The translations under genes and the position numbers were made by a program. 64,000 bases of DNA, from assembly GCA_003725745.1 (NCBI GenBank), contig RHDP01000001.1, positions 4,720,501 through 4,784,500 on the forward strand. The letters run 5' to 3'. This stretch comes from Streptomyces sp. I6 (GTDB taxonomy: Bacteria > Actinomycetota > Actinomycetes > Streptomycetales > Streptomycetaceae). Within the stretch, counting starts at the first letter, position 1. Each line of letters begins with the position of its first letter. Below the pieces are notes generated by a model. That model did no database searches, had not been told where the DNA came from, and saw nothing but the letters and a program-made list of their open reading frames with translations. Of this stretch, positions 26,405 through 36,905 are shown in pieces.

Positions 26405-26474
26405 ACGGGCCGGACGGCGGCGGAACGATCGACCCGGCGGGCGACGGGCCCGGCCGGCGGGAGGGGGAGAGAAC

Positions 26475-28599
26475 ATGAGCGGGACCCACGGCCGGGACGC
26501 CCTGCCGAACGCGGCCACCCAGGTCCGGCAGGTCGGCAGCGCGCTGAGGAGCACCTACACGGGACTCCTCGACGTCGACGACCTGGAGGGGTACACCGGG
26601 GACGGCTACGACAACCGCGTGCTGTCGCGGGCCCTCACGGCGCAGGCCGTGCGCATCGTGGCCGGACTCGGCCATGCCGAGGCGGCGGCCACGGTGATCG
26701 ACGGGCATGCCGACCAGGGCATCGACGCCATCGCGGTCGTCGAGGGACCGGACCCGCACGTGTATCTCGTCCAGGCGAAGTGGAGTTCCGAGGGGCGGGC
26801 CGGAGCCGACCGGAAGGCCGTCCTCGAACTCCTCGCGGGGCTGCGACTCATCGACGACGAGGACTTCGCGCCGTTCAACCCGCGCGGCCGGCAACTGGCC
26901 GAGCACGCCAAGGCCGTCATGGACAAGGGCCCCGTCCCCGTCACCCAGGTCGTGGTTCTGATGCGGCCCGACCAGCCGGGGCAGGGCTTCCTGCAGGCGA
27001 TCGCCAACGGGGAGAACGAGTTCAACCGCTTCGGGAAGGTGCTGGGACACCGGATCATCCTCGCCCCGGAGGTGTGGGCGTCCGTGCGGAGCGACCAGGC
27101 CCCCGAACCGGTGGTGCTCACGGCCGAGCTGTACCCCTGGTTCGGCATGGGGTCGGACGCGCCCTACGACTCCTACCAGGGAGTCGTGGACGCCGAGCAG
27201 GTGGGGGAGTGGGCCCGGCACGGAACGGACCTGTTCAGCCTCAACATCCGCAACCCACTGGGGCGCACCGTCATCAACAACGCCCTCGTCCGCACGCTCA
27301 CCGAAGAGCCCGCCCACTTCTGGTACTACAACAACGGCGTCACCGTGCTGTGCGACCGGGTCGAGAAGGCCGAGCGGTCCGCCCGCGCCCCCCAGCACCG
27401 CCCGCTCGCCCTGACCCTCCACAACGCCAGCGTGGTCAACGGCGCCCAGACCGTGCGGGCGGTGGCCGAGGCCCTGGCCCGGGGCGACGCCGCCGCCGAG
27501 GCGCGGATCACCGTGCGCATCATCGTCACGGGCGAGAGGAACGACTTCGCCAAGGAGACCACCAGGGCCACCAACCGGCAGAACAGCGTCGGCGCGCGCG
27601 ACTTCATCGCCCTCGACCCGGTCCAGGGCGCGATCATGGACGACATGCGGGCCGAGCTCGGTCTCGAGTACGTCGTACGGCGCAGCGAAACTCGATCCGC
27701 CGGAGGAGACCGGCTGCTCGGTCGTCGAGGCCGCGTGCGCCCTCGCCTGCGCGCACGCCGACAGCCAGTACGCGGCCCGCATCGCGCTCTCCCTGGAACC
27801 CCTCTGGGAGCGGGGACCCCAGGGCGTCTACGACGTCCTGTTCCGGCCCCGGCCCGGGGCCTTCTCCCTCTGGAACGCGGTTCAGGTGCTGCGTCAGGTG
27901 CGCCGCACGCTCTTCGAACTCCGCCGCCGCTACGAGGGGCGCGGCGCCGCCCTCACCGAACACGGCGTCTACCTCATCGCCCACACGGTGTTCAAGCTCC
28001 TCGACACCGAGTCCATGGGCGAACCCGACGTCGAGCTGGCCTGGGCCGAGAACGCCACAGGGAGGACGAAGGAGCTCGTCCGGCGGCTCGTTCCCGTCAC
28101 CGCCGGCGCCATCGACCAGCTGTTCACCGAGCGCTCGCAGATCCGGGCGGTCTGCTCGGACGTGGCACGCGCCCGGGAACTCGCCGACCACGTGGTGAGG
28201 GCCATGACCTCGCCCCGGGGCGCCGGGGCACCGGACACCTACCGGCGCGTCCGCCCCCAGCGGAAGCGCCGCAGGCCCAACGCCGTCAGCGTCCTGGTGG
28301 ACAAGGGCGTCCTCGCCGACGGCACCCCTCTGGTCCTCAGCTCGGCCTACCCGCTGGAGGCCGCGGCACTGGGCGACTGGCTCGCGGAGGACGGGCGACG
28401 GGCCCTGGCCAGCTGGGTCAACCACCGCACCAAGCCCATCCTGTGGGCCGCGGACGGAGAACGCTACTCGCCCTCCGGCCTCATCACCCACATGTGGGAG
28501 CTGGCCGGCTGGGCCGAGCGGCCGGTCGCCAACCAGGGCACGGCACGGTGGACCACCAAGGACGGGACGACCCTGGCCGACCTCGCCTGGGGGCCCTGA
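26475..28599 (+). CDS. AIPR (abortive infection phage resistance) family protein, frameshifted near 27688
   Basis: The first 400 residues show an N-terminal segment with a possible nuclease-like region (DGHADQGIDAIAVVEG, VYLVQAKWSSEG) and then the AIPR core: NIRNPLGRTVINNALVRTL, FWYYNNGVTVLCDR, ASVVNGAQTVRAVAEAL and TTRATNRQNSVGARDFIALD. After 27688 the frame shifts but the protein clearly goes on (CSVVEAACALACAHADS) to 28599, giving about 705 residues. The shift needs one extra base removed (or two added), so unlike most breaks here it is not a simple missing G. AIPR proteins protect against phage by killing or halting the infected cell. Kinase upstream and helicase remnant downstream look like one defence locus. 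Confidence 0.75.
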
Positions 28600-28695
28600 A
28601 CGCGCTCGACGAGGCGGACGAACCCTCCGACCCCACCGAACGCGGCCCCGCAGCGGACCCGGCCGGTCGGTAGCCCCGGCTGACGACGATCCCCA

Positions 28696-29513
28696 TGCCG
28701 CGCCCCGCCTTCGGCATCGCCTTCTGCGCCCAGCTCCCCAAGCTCCGGGGCACGGTCCGCAGGGGGTCTTCGACGCCTGGGAGAAGTGCGAACGGTACAG
28801 CCTGAAGCAGCTGTTCAAGGACTCCGGCCTGAAACCGGAGTCGCTCAAGAGCGCCCGCGACCCCCACAACCGGACCATCAGGATCGACCGCGGCACCCGA
28901 GGGGTCGTGCTGGCACCCGACAGCGGGGACACCTACGTCCTGCTGCGGGTGCTGCCGCACGACGAGGCGAACGCGTGGCGGTCAAGCAGAAGGCGTCCAT
29001 CAACACGGCCACCCGGGCCGTGGAGATCCGCGGCATCACCGTCCTGGAGGAACACCCCCGCCTACGAACGGACCGCCCCCGCCTCCGGGCAGCGGCTCTT
29101 CGCCGCGTTCCCGGACGGCGATCTCGCGGCCCTCGCCATCGACGGGACGCCCCTGCGCCAAGCCCGGGTCCTGACCAGCACGGAGCAGCGGGAGGCCTTC
29201 GCGCCGTTCTTCCCCCAGGACCAGCGCGAGGTGCTCGAATACCTCGCCGCCGGCTTCACCGCGGAGGAGGTCTGGCGCGAGCCGGTCGCCGTCCACCTCG
29301 CCGCCGCCGACAGCGCGGGGCCGGTGAACCCCGCCGACTACGAGACGGCCATCCGGCACACCCGCACCCGCATCGCCCTGGTCACCGGACCCGACGAACT
29401 CCGCGAGACCCTCGACAAGCCCTTCGCCGCCTGGCGGGTCTTCCTGCGTCCGTCCCGGCACAAGACGGCCTACCGGGCCTCGTACTCCGGGCCGGCCCAG
29501 GTCACCGGACCCG
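28696..29513 (+). pseudogene. Truncated, frameshifted UvrD-type helicase N-terminus
   Basis: The N-terminal part of an actinobacterial UvrD/Rep-like ATPase is spread over two frames: FGIAFCAQLPKLRG, then VFDAWEKCERYSLKQLF, VKQKASINTATRAVEIRGI and ETAIRHTRTRIALVTGPDEL. Breaks lie near 28764, 28977 and 29047. The frame reaches PAQVTG, exactly where the Walker A loop (GGPGTGKT in relatives) should follow, and stops; sequence after 29513 is unrelated. The catalytic part is therefore deleted and the gene is dead even if the indels are sequencing errors. It may once have completed the kinase/AIPR locus. Confidence 0.7.
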
Positions 29514-29559
29514 AAGATCGTCAAGGCGGGTTGTACGGGGTGTGTCTGCGGCGGGAACG

Positions 29560-29589
29560 GGCTGAGCCGCGGCGAACCGCGGCTCAGCC
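29560..29589. terminator. Perfect hairpin with CGAA tetraloop
   Basis: GGCTGAGCCGCGG, loop CGAA, then the exact complement: a 13-bp stem in the gap between the helicase remnant and the convergent lipoprotein gene. Confidence 0.75.
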
Positions 29590-29644
29590 GTGCCGTGCTG
29601 GGTCTTGGGCTACCCCGCCCACGACGTGGGAGCCGTGCCCACTG

Positions 29645-30724
29645 TCAGGAGTCCAGCAGGGTTCCTGGGAGTTTGAACTGCGTCGTCCTGCCCGTGGCCA
29701 GGTTCACGCGTGTAACGGTGTTCTCGTCGTAGACGAGCCAGCCCGTCGCGGTGCGGGTGATGTTCAGCGACGCGGCGAGGCCCTTGATGCGGGCGCGGTG
29801 GAGTTCTTCGCCGTTGGTGGCGTTGACCTCGAGCAGTTCGGTGTTGTTGCCCTGGGCGGCTGCGATCACGATCGACGAGTCCGTGGCCGCGATGGCGTCG
29901 ACCCTGCCGCTGCTCACCGAGACCACCGTCGCGGCGGGGCCACGGGTGAGGGAGACCCTGACGTCGTCGGACGTGCCGGAGGCCGGGGAACCGGCGATGA
30001 CCGGGTGGCCGGCGGGGCAGGCGAGGGCCTTGACGGCCAGACCCGCCGGGACGGGTACAGATGTGACGCTGCCGTCGGCCAGGTTCGCGACGGACACCTT
30101 GGTGGCGTTGTTGGAGCCGCTGCCCAGGCAGATCGTGTCCGAGGCGGGATCGGAGGCCGCGAAGCCGATGGTGCCGGGGACCTTCAGTTCGCGTTTGGTG
30201 GTCCAGTTGGTCGGGTCCTTGACCAGCACGCTGGATTCGGCGGTACCGTTCGCCGACCTGCCGTCGGGCAGCCCCGCGACCTCGGCGACCAGGTTCTTGC
30301 CGGGCAGCGTCCGGCGCAGCCGTTCATCGCCGGTCATGCCGTCCAGGGTGTGGTCGGTGCGGTTGATCCCGTATCGGCGGTCCGGCTTGCCGTCCTTGCG
30401 GGGGACGGTCACCAGCCAGCGGCCGTCGGCGAGGTGGACGATGTGCGGGCTGACCGAATCGTCGTCGTCGGCCTGCTGGGGTACGACGGCCAGGCTCTGC
30501 GCCCCGGGCTTGTCCGGGTTGATTCCGACGACCGTCACCAGGCCGTTGACTTCGGCGAGGGCGAAGGTCGAGGCGCCCTTCCAGTCGTCGCCCAGGTCCA
30601 CCCCGCCCGGTCCGGAGCAACCCGTGGTCAGCGCGGCCGTCGTGCCGAGTGCGGTCAGGAGGAGCGCCATGCGGGCGGGACGGGCCGGCCGTGACGGGTG
30701 CTTGCGTGTCGTGAGGTACGGCAT
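29645..30724 (-). CDS. Lipoprotein with beta-propeller-like repeats
   Basis: The 359-residue protein has a basic start, a hydrophobic stretch and lipobox ALTTGCSG near residue 36, so it is an exported lipoprotein. The rest is a series of strand-turn units (HIVHLADGRWLVTVPRKDG, KVSVANLADGSVTSVPVP, TGWLVYDENTVTRVNLATG) that look like a seven-bladed propeller of PQQ/WD type. No catalytic motif is seen. A truncated FtsX-type permease lies directly upstream on the same strand, which suggests it once belonged to an ABC transporter unit. Confidence 0.75.
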   Translation of the reverse strand: MPYLTTRKHPSRPARPARMALLLTALGTTAALTTGCSGPGGVDLGDDWKGASTFALAEVNGLVTVVGINPDKPGAQSLAVVPQQADDDDSVSPHIVHLADGRWLVTVPRKDGKPDRRYGINRTDHTLDGMTGDERLRRTLPGKNLVAEVAGLPDGRSANGTAESSVLVKDPTNWTTKRELKVPGTIGFAASDPASDTICLGSGSNNATKVSVANLADGSVTSVPVPAGLAVKALACPAGHPVIAGSPASGTSDDVRVSLTRGPAATVVSVSSGRVDAIAATDSSIVIAAAQGNNTELLEVNATNGEELHRARIKGLAASLNITRTATGWLVYDENTVTRVNLATGRTTQFKLPGTLLDS

Positions 30725-30732
30725 GGGGTGGC

Positions 30733-30892
30733 TCACCAGTCCTTCATTGCATCTGTGGGGGACATCTTCGCGGCTCTGCGCGCCGGGGCCAGCGACCCCA
30801 TCGCCACGACCAGCACGGTCAGGCCGAGGAGGAGAAGCAGGGTGCTCGCCTGCGGCAGCAGTAGCCAGCCGTTGACGTATGGCGCGAGGTCG
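30733..30892 (-). pseudogene. C-terminal fragment of an FtsX/MacB-type ABC permease
   Basis: About 50 residues end in a hydrophobic helix and the family-typical cytoplasmic tail (LLLLLGLTVLVVAMGSLAPA, RRAAKMSPTDAMKDW). The N-terminal part has been replaced by transposase sequence, so the gene was cut by an insertion followed by deletion. Confidence 0.7.
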
Positions 30893-31176
30893 GTGCCCTT
30901 CTTGCCGCGATCGACCGGGTTCGGCCCGGTCAACCCCCCCTCTCGCCCGCACAGAGGCGGTGTCGACGATCGAGGAGGTCCAGTCGAGCTCTCCCCGGGC
31001 GCCGAACCCGTCCAGTACCGCCCGGTGCAGTCGCCGCCACAGCCCCGCCCTCGTCCACACGGGAACCGGCGGTGCGCGCTGGCGGGCGAGATACCGAACG
31101 TCTCCGGAAGATGCCGCCAGGCGCACCCGCTGGTCAGGACGTACACCACCGCCGTGAACACGGCCCGCTCGTCCAA
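30893..31176 (-). mobile_element. IS5-family transposase remnant
   Basis: In two frames the minus strand encodes TSGCAWRHLPETFGISPASA, GELDWTSSIVDTASVRA and GPNPVDRGKKG, all typical of IS5-family transposases (the DDE region begins with this aspartate). Only about 95 codons remain and the C-terminal catalytic part is missing. It is fused in frame to the permease tail. Confidence 0.75.
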
Positions 31177-31291
31177 CGGCGCGGTCCCACCGCCCCGCGG
31201 AGGGGACTTGGCGAGTGGCGTTACGGGGGGCGCGGCTACTCACCGGAAGCGGCTCTCCTGGCTGCCTCGGCGCGGGAGGGCGGTGGTCTCC

Positions 31292-31504
31292 ATGGCGCGT
31301 GACAGCCGGGGGAGGCCGGCCGAACTGCTCACGGTCCGGCAGGTGCTCGACGAACTGGGCGGCATCTCCCGGCGCACCTTCTACCGCTGCCGGGAACTGC
31401 GCCTCGCTCCGGCCTGCATCCGGCTGCCGAACGGGGTGCTGAGGATCCGCCGGGACGTGCTCGACGACTGGTTGGAGGAGCGGGCAGAGGGGGCGGCGTC
31501 GTGA
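31292..31504 (+). CDS. Excisionase-like helix-turn-helix protein of a decayed AICE
   Basis: The 70-residue protein (LLTVRQVLDELGGISRRTFY, then LPNGVLRIRRDVLDDWLEE) is a MerR-like winged HTH of the pSAM2 Xis type, closely similar to the protein at 49565 in the intact element. Its stop overlaps the GTG of the damaged integrase. It may still be made, but its integrase partner is broken. Confidence 0.8.
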   Translation: MARDSRGRPAELLTVRQVLDELGGISRRTFYRCRELRLAPACIRLPNGVLRIRRDVLDDWLEERAEGAAS

Positions 31505-32263
31505 AGTCGTACAAGGTCGTCATCTGGAAGCTCAGCGTCAATCGCTCCGCGAAGAAGCCCACGTATCTGGTGCGCTGGTCCGTCGACGGCGAAGCCATCC
31601 ACGAGTCTCACACGACCAAGGCACTGGCCGACCGCTTCCGTGCCGAGCTGCTCCGAGCTGCGGACAAGGGCGAGCCGTTCGACACCGTGACCGGCCTGCC
31701 CGACTCGCTGCGTGGAGGCAGGGCGGCCCTGTCGTTGCTGGGGCCCCGAGCAGGGATGGGGTCGGGTCGAACTGACCGAGACCCGGCCCACCGCGGGGAA
31801 GCAGTGGACCGACTCCGGTGAGGCTCACGACCGACGCGGACTGAAGCAGCGGGCGGGCGGGGAGGTGCGCATCGTGCCGATTCCGCCACCGCTCGTGCGG
31901 ATACTCCAGGACCACGTCAAGGAGTTCGGCACGGCAGAGGACGGTCGGCTGTTCGCCAGCGAGAGGGGCAACGTCATTGCCGCATCGTCGTACTCGCGGG
32001 CGTGGAAGCAGGCGCGCATCTTGGCGTTCCCGCCCGAACAGGTCACCTCCCTTCTCGCGGCCCGGCCGTACGACCTGCGGCACGCGGGCGTCTCCCAGTG
32101 GCTCAACTCCGGTGTTCCCGCTCCGGAGGTGGCCGCCCGCGCGGGCCATTCCGTAGACGTGCTTCTCAAGATCTACGCGAAGTGCGTCGACGGCCAGGAG
32201 CAGGAGATGAACGCCCGGATTCTGAAAGGGCTGGGGGAGGAGGACGGCGACACCGAAGCATGA
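31501..32263 (+). pseudogene. AICE tyrosine integrase with internal deletion
   Basis: The first 75 codons match the N-terminus of the intact integrase at 49756 (YLVRWSVDGEAIHESHTTKA). A frame change at about 31735 then leads straight into its C-terminus (TAGKQWTDSGEAHDRRGLKQ, YDLRHAGVSQWLNSGV, IYAKCVDGQEQE). About 230 residues, including the first catalytic arginine (GGLRPAEA in the intact copy), are gone. The conserved DLRH and the tyrosine remain. It lies next to an attachment site at 32514, so it marks the right end of an older element. Confidence 0.85.
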
Positions 32264-32463
32264 GAGGACTCGCACGGCCCTCACGGCGGAAACCCCGGAA
32301 TGATCCGGGGCTTCCACCATGTCGGAGGTGTGTCGAAGAGCCACGCTGAGAGGGTCCGAAACGGCCCTTGACCTGCCGAAAGACCTCTCAAGATCATGAC
32401 GTGGCCATTACGTGATCACTGGCAAACGGCTGCTTCCGGCGGCATCCGCCTGCACCTACGCGA

Positions 32464-32501
32464 AGACCCCGCTGTCAGCGAACTCGCTGATGGCGGGGTC
32501 T
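32464..32501. terminator. tRNA-type terminator hairpin copy at the left attachment site
   Basis: AGACCCCGC-TG-TCAGCG, loop AACT, and the matching arms form a long stem. The same hairpin lies at 52344-52381 beside the intact tRNA-Arg. Confidence 0.8.
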
Positions 32502-32513
32502 TCGGGCACTTCC

Positions 32514-32562
32514 TGCGAAGTGCCCCCGGCAGGATTCGAACCTGCGCACACGGCTCCGGAGG
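32514..32562. repeat. Left attachment site (attL) of the AICE
   Basis: The 49 bases are identical to 52394-52442, the 3' half of tRNA-Arg from the anticodon loop to the end with 7 bases beyond. Identity stops at 32563, where the intact tRNA continues to its 5' half but this copy does not. The flanking 75 bases further left match with only three differences. The two copies are 19,880 bp apart, which gives the size of the element. Confidence 0.92.
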
Positions 32563-32845
32563 GCGATTCATCTTGTGCGGAAGCCGCAGGTCAACGGCGG
32601 GACAGCAGTGTGCGTGCGCTCCGCCGGTCCACGACTGGTCCACGACTATGCGAAGTCTCGTGGGCCTGGACGTCTCTTGGATGACCCTCAGTAGCCCGGC
32701 TAGGAGCCGTGCCAGCACGCCGGTTGACGAGCGAGCGAGTCGCACAACGCCCGCTCGAGCGAGTTGACCTGCAGATTCAACCGGTCTCGCCCCATGTACC
32801 GGTGACGTGACAGGCGGTCATCTGATTCAATCTATGCACTTGTAG

Positions 32846-34357
32846 ATGCAACTACGCAGGCGGGGGGTCGCGTTGAACGAGACCGAAACGGGGTTCGCCT
32901 CGATGGAGAGTGCGATGGCTCGCCCACCCGTGTCCGACGCTCCCAGAGATGATGTGCAGGGTGGAGGCATGTCTACAGCAGCTCGGGCAGCGCTGGTGAG
33001 GTCAGCGGCTGAGCTTGAGGAAGCGTTGGCGTCCAAGCTGCGGGAACGGGCCACCTCGACACCGGAGTTCTGGTCGTTCTCAGGGCGCTCCCGCCGCGAG
33101 GCCGGTCACGGAATTTTTGCTTACCCGGCAATGATGGTTCCTCAGCTACAGGGCGCGCTTCTGGAGGATGTGCAGGCAGTAGATCCATCTGTGTCCTCAG
33201 TCATGGACCCCTTTATGGGGTCAGGAACTGTAATGCTGGAATCAGTGAGTCGAGGGCTTTCGTTTTTCGGCACCGACATCAACCCATTAGCAGTACTCCT
33301 AACGACGGTGAAGTCACAGGTGCACGATTCTGATCAACTGGCGAAAGCGCGCCAGAGAATCGCACTGCGCGTCACAGAGGACACAGCGGACCAGGTTGAA
33401 ATTCAGTTTCATAACCGCGACAAGTGGTTCCGACGCGACGTCGCTCATGATTTGTCGAAGATCAAAAGAGCCGTCTCAGCTGAGCGTAGAAAAGCGGTTC
33501 GTCAGGTATTTTGGGTTGCTATGGCTGAGACGATCCGGCTCGTAAGTAACAGCCGAACTTCCACCGTCAAACTGCATTCGTATAGTGCTGACGAGATCGA
33601 GTCTCGGCAGATCGATACGGTCGAGAATTTCCTGCGTATTTCTGCATCACAGATTGAACAACTGAGGGATCAGGCCAAGACTTTGTCCCGCGGGCTAGGA
33701 AAGAACCCAAGCCTGCAAATCTCGTGCGCCGTCGGAGACGCTAGAAGTGCGCCCACAAAGAAGAACCGCGCATTCGCCGACATCTTGATGACGTCACCAC
33801 CGTACGGTGACAATGTCACCACCGTTACGTACGGTCAGCATAGCTACCTGCCGCTTCAATGGATTGACACAACCGACGTGCCAGGTATGCGGCAAGAGCT
33901 CCTGGAGAACACCCGCTCCATTGACTCAATAAGTCTTGGAGGGAAGCTTAAAGGTGCGCTCGACTCGGCTGGCGAGTTGAGCGATAAATCTCCGGCCTTC
34001 GCGTATTGCTTGAATCAACTCAAGGCGCATCCAAGGAATGCACAGTTGAGATTCGTCGGATTTGTTCGAGATCTCGATGAATCATTGGACGCCATCACGG
34101 CCCACCTACGCAGTGATGCCTGGATGTTTTGGACACTGGGTGAGCGCAAGATCAGCGGCATTTCGGTGCCCACAGTGGCCATTGTTCGAGACCTACTAGT
34201 CTCTCGTGGTTCCCGACACATCGAAACATTGGAAAGGAAAATCCCTGGCGGAGCGAAGCGAATGGCGTACCGAAATGCCAGCGTCGAAACGATGAACACA
34301 GAAAGTATCCTCGTTATGCGGGGTCCTCGTAACACTGCTGACGATTCTTGCTCGTAA
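32846..34357 (+). CDS. DNA amino-methyltransferase (TSPPY type), first gene of a three-gene module
   Basis: The 503-residue enzyme has motif I DPFMGSGTVMLESVSRGLSF followed by FGTDINPLAVL near residues 120-145 and motif IV TSPPYGD near residue 317. The order I then IV and the S/TPPY form are those of N4-cytosine or N6-adenine enzymes of the beta class. About 170 residues between the motifs are helical and may recognise DNA. The start is uncertain: ATG 32846 has no ribosome binding site, TTG 32873 has GGGGGG upstream, and ATG 32915 or 32969 are also in frame. It is followed after 11 bases by the ATPase gene. Codons with A/T third bases are common, unlike the neighbours, so the module is foreign. 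Confidence 0.85.
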   Translation: MQLRRRGVALNETETGFASMESAMARPPVSDAPRDDVQGGGMSTAARAALVRSAAELEEALASKLRERATSTPEFWSFSGRSRREAGHGIFAYPAMMVPQLQGALLEDVQAVDPSVSSVMDPFMGSGTVMLESVSRGLSFFGTDINPLAVLLTTVKSQVHDSDQLAKARQRIALRVTEDTADQVEIQFHNRDKWFRRDVAHDLSKIKRAVSAERRKAVRQVFWVAMAETIRLVSNSRTSTVKLHSYSADEIESRQIDTVENFLRISASQIEQLRDQAKTLSRGLGKNPSLQISCAVGDARSAPTKKNRAFADILMTSPPYGDNVTTVTYGQHSYLPLQWIDTTDVPGMRQELLENTRSIDSISLGGKLKGALDSAGELSDKSPAFAYCLNQLKAHPRNAQLRFVGFVRDLDESLDAITAHLRSDAWMFWTLGERKISGISVPTVAIVRDLLVSRGSRHIETLERKIPGGAKRMAYRNASVETMNTESILVMRGPRNTADDSCS

Positions 34358-34368
34358 AAAGGGAGAGA

Positions 34369-36905
34369 ATGGTGTCTCAATCTTACGAGGGACGTGAGCC
34401 GGTGGAGACTTTTCACCTCGAGGTGCACCCCTCCGTGGTGTTCAAACTTGGAGAAGACCTCATCACGGATTCTATGCAAGCTCTGATTGAGCTTGTAAAG
34501 AATTGCTATGACGCGGATGCGACGTGGGCAGAGATTGTCATCAACACCGGGCTCGCTGGAGCAGGTAACCCCGCTAATCCTTCGATTGTGATCCGAGATA
34601 ACGGCTCAGGCATGTCTGTCGAGCAAATCAGGCGCGGGTGGCTCACGATCAGCAACTCCGTGAAGCGCGAAATGAAGGCGCAGGGAATTTCTACCCACCT
34701 GGGCAGGACCCCCTCGGAGATAAGGGGCTTGGTCGTCTGGGCGCGCAGCGTCTGGGCGATATCGTATCGATCGTCACTAGGCCGGTGGACGCCGCAGTTG
34801 AGCACGAACTTACGATCGACTGGCGCGCGTTTCAGAGTCGATCATCGCTCAATGAAGTCGACCTGACGCTAGTGTCCCGGCCTACTCAGGAGCCGGCCGG
34901 GACAACTTTGACGATCACGCAACTGCGAGAGCCGGGACAGTGGCGTGCCGCTGCGAATAGCGGGTCCGAGGATGGCGCGTCTGCCCTGCAGAAGGACCTA
35001 TCCGTTCTGATCTCACCGTATGGTGATGAGCGGGGACTCAGAATTCTCCTCAAGGTCGATGAAGAGCGCATCGACCTTTATGATTTGCCGTCCCGTGTTC
35101 GCAACGCCGCTGAGGTTCGGTACCTCCTCAACTATGACAACGGAAAGCTTGACGTTGTTGGGGAAGCATCACTGACGTATTGGGCGCCACAAGAAAAAAG
35201 GTCCAAAGAAGAGGATCGAGCACATTTTGCTTCTCTTCTCGAGGCCGATTCCGGCGCTGCCTATTTGGAATGGCTACGTACGCACCGGGCTAAGCAGATG
35301 GAGGCTTACAACTGCCGTGCCGCTGAAGCCCCCTACTTTCTGCGTGCCCACAGAACGATCGCTCTGAGCGATCTTGATAATGTTACGTTGCATCAGTCGA
35401 CTACGGGTGAGTTGGCCCCCGCCGATCCCGGGCCCTTCCGCGGTGAGGTTGACTATGTAACCCTGGGACAGGGGCACCCCGAGGCATTCAACAGCCGGAG
35501 CGAATTCCGTAACTACCTAAGGAGCCTTGCAGGAGTCCGAGTTTACCGTGATGGATTCGGTGTTCGGATGGACGAAGACTGGCTAGGTCTGCGGAAGTCG
35601 CAGACCAGCGGCTCTTCCTTCTACAGCCTGCGTCCTGAGAATACCCTAGGCTTCATCGATATCTCGGCCCGTCACAATGCGAAACTCGTCGAGACTACCG
35701 ACCGTGAAGGCTTCGCTGACACGCCTCATTATCGCAATCTTATGGCCCTTCTACAGGGCTGGCGATCCTTCACGGAACAGTTTCAGACCTTCATTCGGCG
35801 CTCCTACAATGAGTATCGTCAGGAGACCGAAGCTACCAAAGTTGGTATCGATCCTGCAGCGAGTTCAGAAGTCCTGATCCAGCACGTCGAAGACACTCGA
35901 TCACGTACGATTCTCACGGCGAAGAAGCGAATCAGGGCCCTGCGGGAAGAGGCGGAAGCAACGGCCAAGAGCCACGAGCGCGTGGCGAATGAATTGGATG
36001 GTAATCAGCGCTCGCTCTTCGCCGGCCCAGTGGACCCGGCGATTGCGCACGAGCTATCTAATTTGCAGGCTGCGGACAAGCGAAGGGGGCAGTCCTTCGC
36101 CGAGATCGAGGAAATGTTCGATTCTCTCGACTCTGAACGAGCTGTGCTGCAATTGCTGCGGGAGCATTCCGATCGTCTCCGTGAACAGCTGGCTCAAACT
36201 TGGGAGACTGTCTCGCTGGGACTCACTGCTGAGGCAGCGTCTCACGAAGTAGCTCATGTGGCGGAGGGCATCGCGGTCAGAAGCGCTCAGATCCGACGAC
36301 ACCTTGCTGATGCCGGAACAGTCGATAGGCGACTCTCGAACTACATCCAATACGTGCAGTCGGCGGCGAGTGCGTTGAAACGTCAACTCGCTCACCTCAA
36401 CCCGTCTCTTCGCTACATGCGTGAACGTCGGGAGAGAATCTCTCTCGGTGACTTCTGTCGAGATATTGCACAGTATCATCGCGACAGGTGGAGTGACGGT
36501 CCGATTTCAATCAACGTTGAGGTGGATCAAGATTTCGTTGTTGAGGTCAATAGAGGCAAGCTGACTCAGGTTCTCGATAATCTGTTGCTGAATAGTGAGT
36601 ATTGGCTTCTGCAGGATCATAGGCTTGGCCTCCAGGGCTCTCCTCAAGTGTCGCTGTTGGTCAAAGCGCCCTATCTGTTCACGAGCGACAACGGTCGAGG
36701 TATCGATCGAAGCGTAGAGTCGACGCTCTTCGAACCGTTTGTATCATTCAAGAAACGCGGCGAAGGTAGGGGATTGGGCCTTTACGTAGTTACGCAGCTA
36801 CTTGATTCTGAGGGATGCGGGATCGAGTTGGCTCTTGATCGAAACGACAACGGTCGCTTTTACAAGTTCCAACTTGACCTGGGGGGGATGCGTGTTGATG
36901 CATGA
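34369..36905 (+). CDS. Protein with two GHKL ATPase domains (MORC/MutL-like plus histidine-kinase-like), one apparent frameshift
   Basis: About 845 residues. The N-terminal ATPase has an N box IELVKNCYDADATWAEI near residue 45, G1 IRDNGSGMSVEQI near residue 78, WLTISNSVK, and GDKGLGRLGAQRLGD near residue 120, the pattern of Hsp90/MutL/MORC proteins. A long middle region with a coiled coil (residues 420-560) follows. The C-terminal part resembles a sensor kinase: a possible phospho-histidine in AASHEVAHVAEGI near residue 625, N box VLDNLLLNSEYWL, FTSDNGRGID and GEGRGLGLYVV near residue 802. The frame breaks in the C5 run 34709-34713, where one missing C restores TPLGDKGLGR. No membrane segment is present. 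It sits between methyltransferase and receiver genes. Confidence 0.82.

Noticed and set aside
30698..31504. Single long plus-strand gene ending at the Xis stop
   Set aside because: Only its last 70 codons have protein character; the rest is opposite to the FtsX and IS5 remnants.
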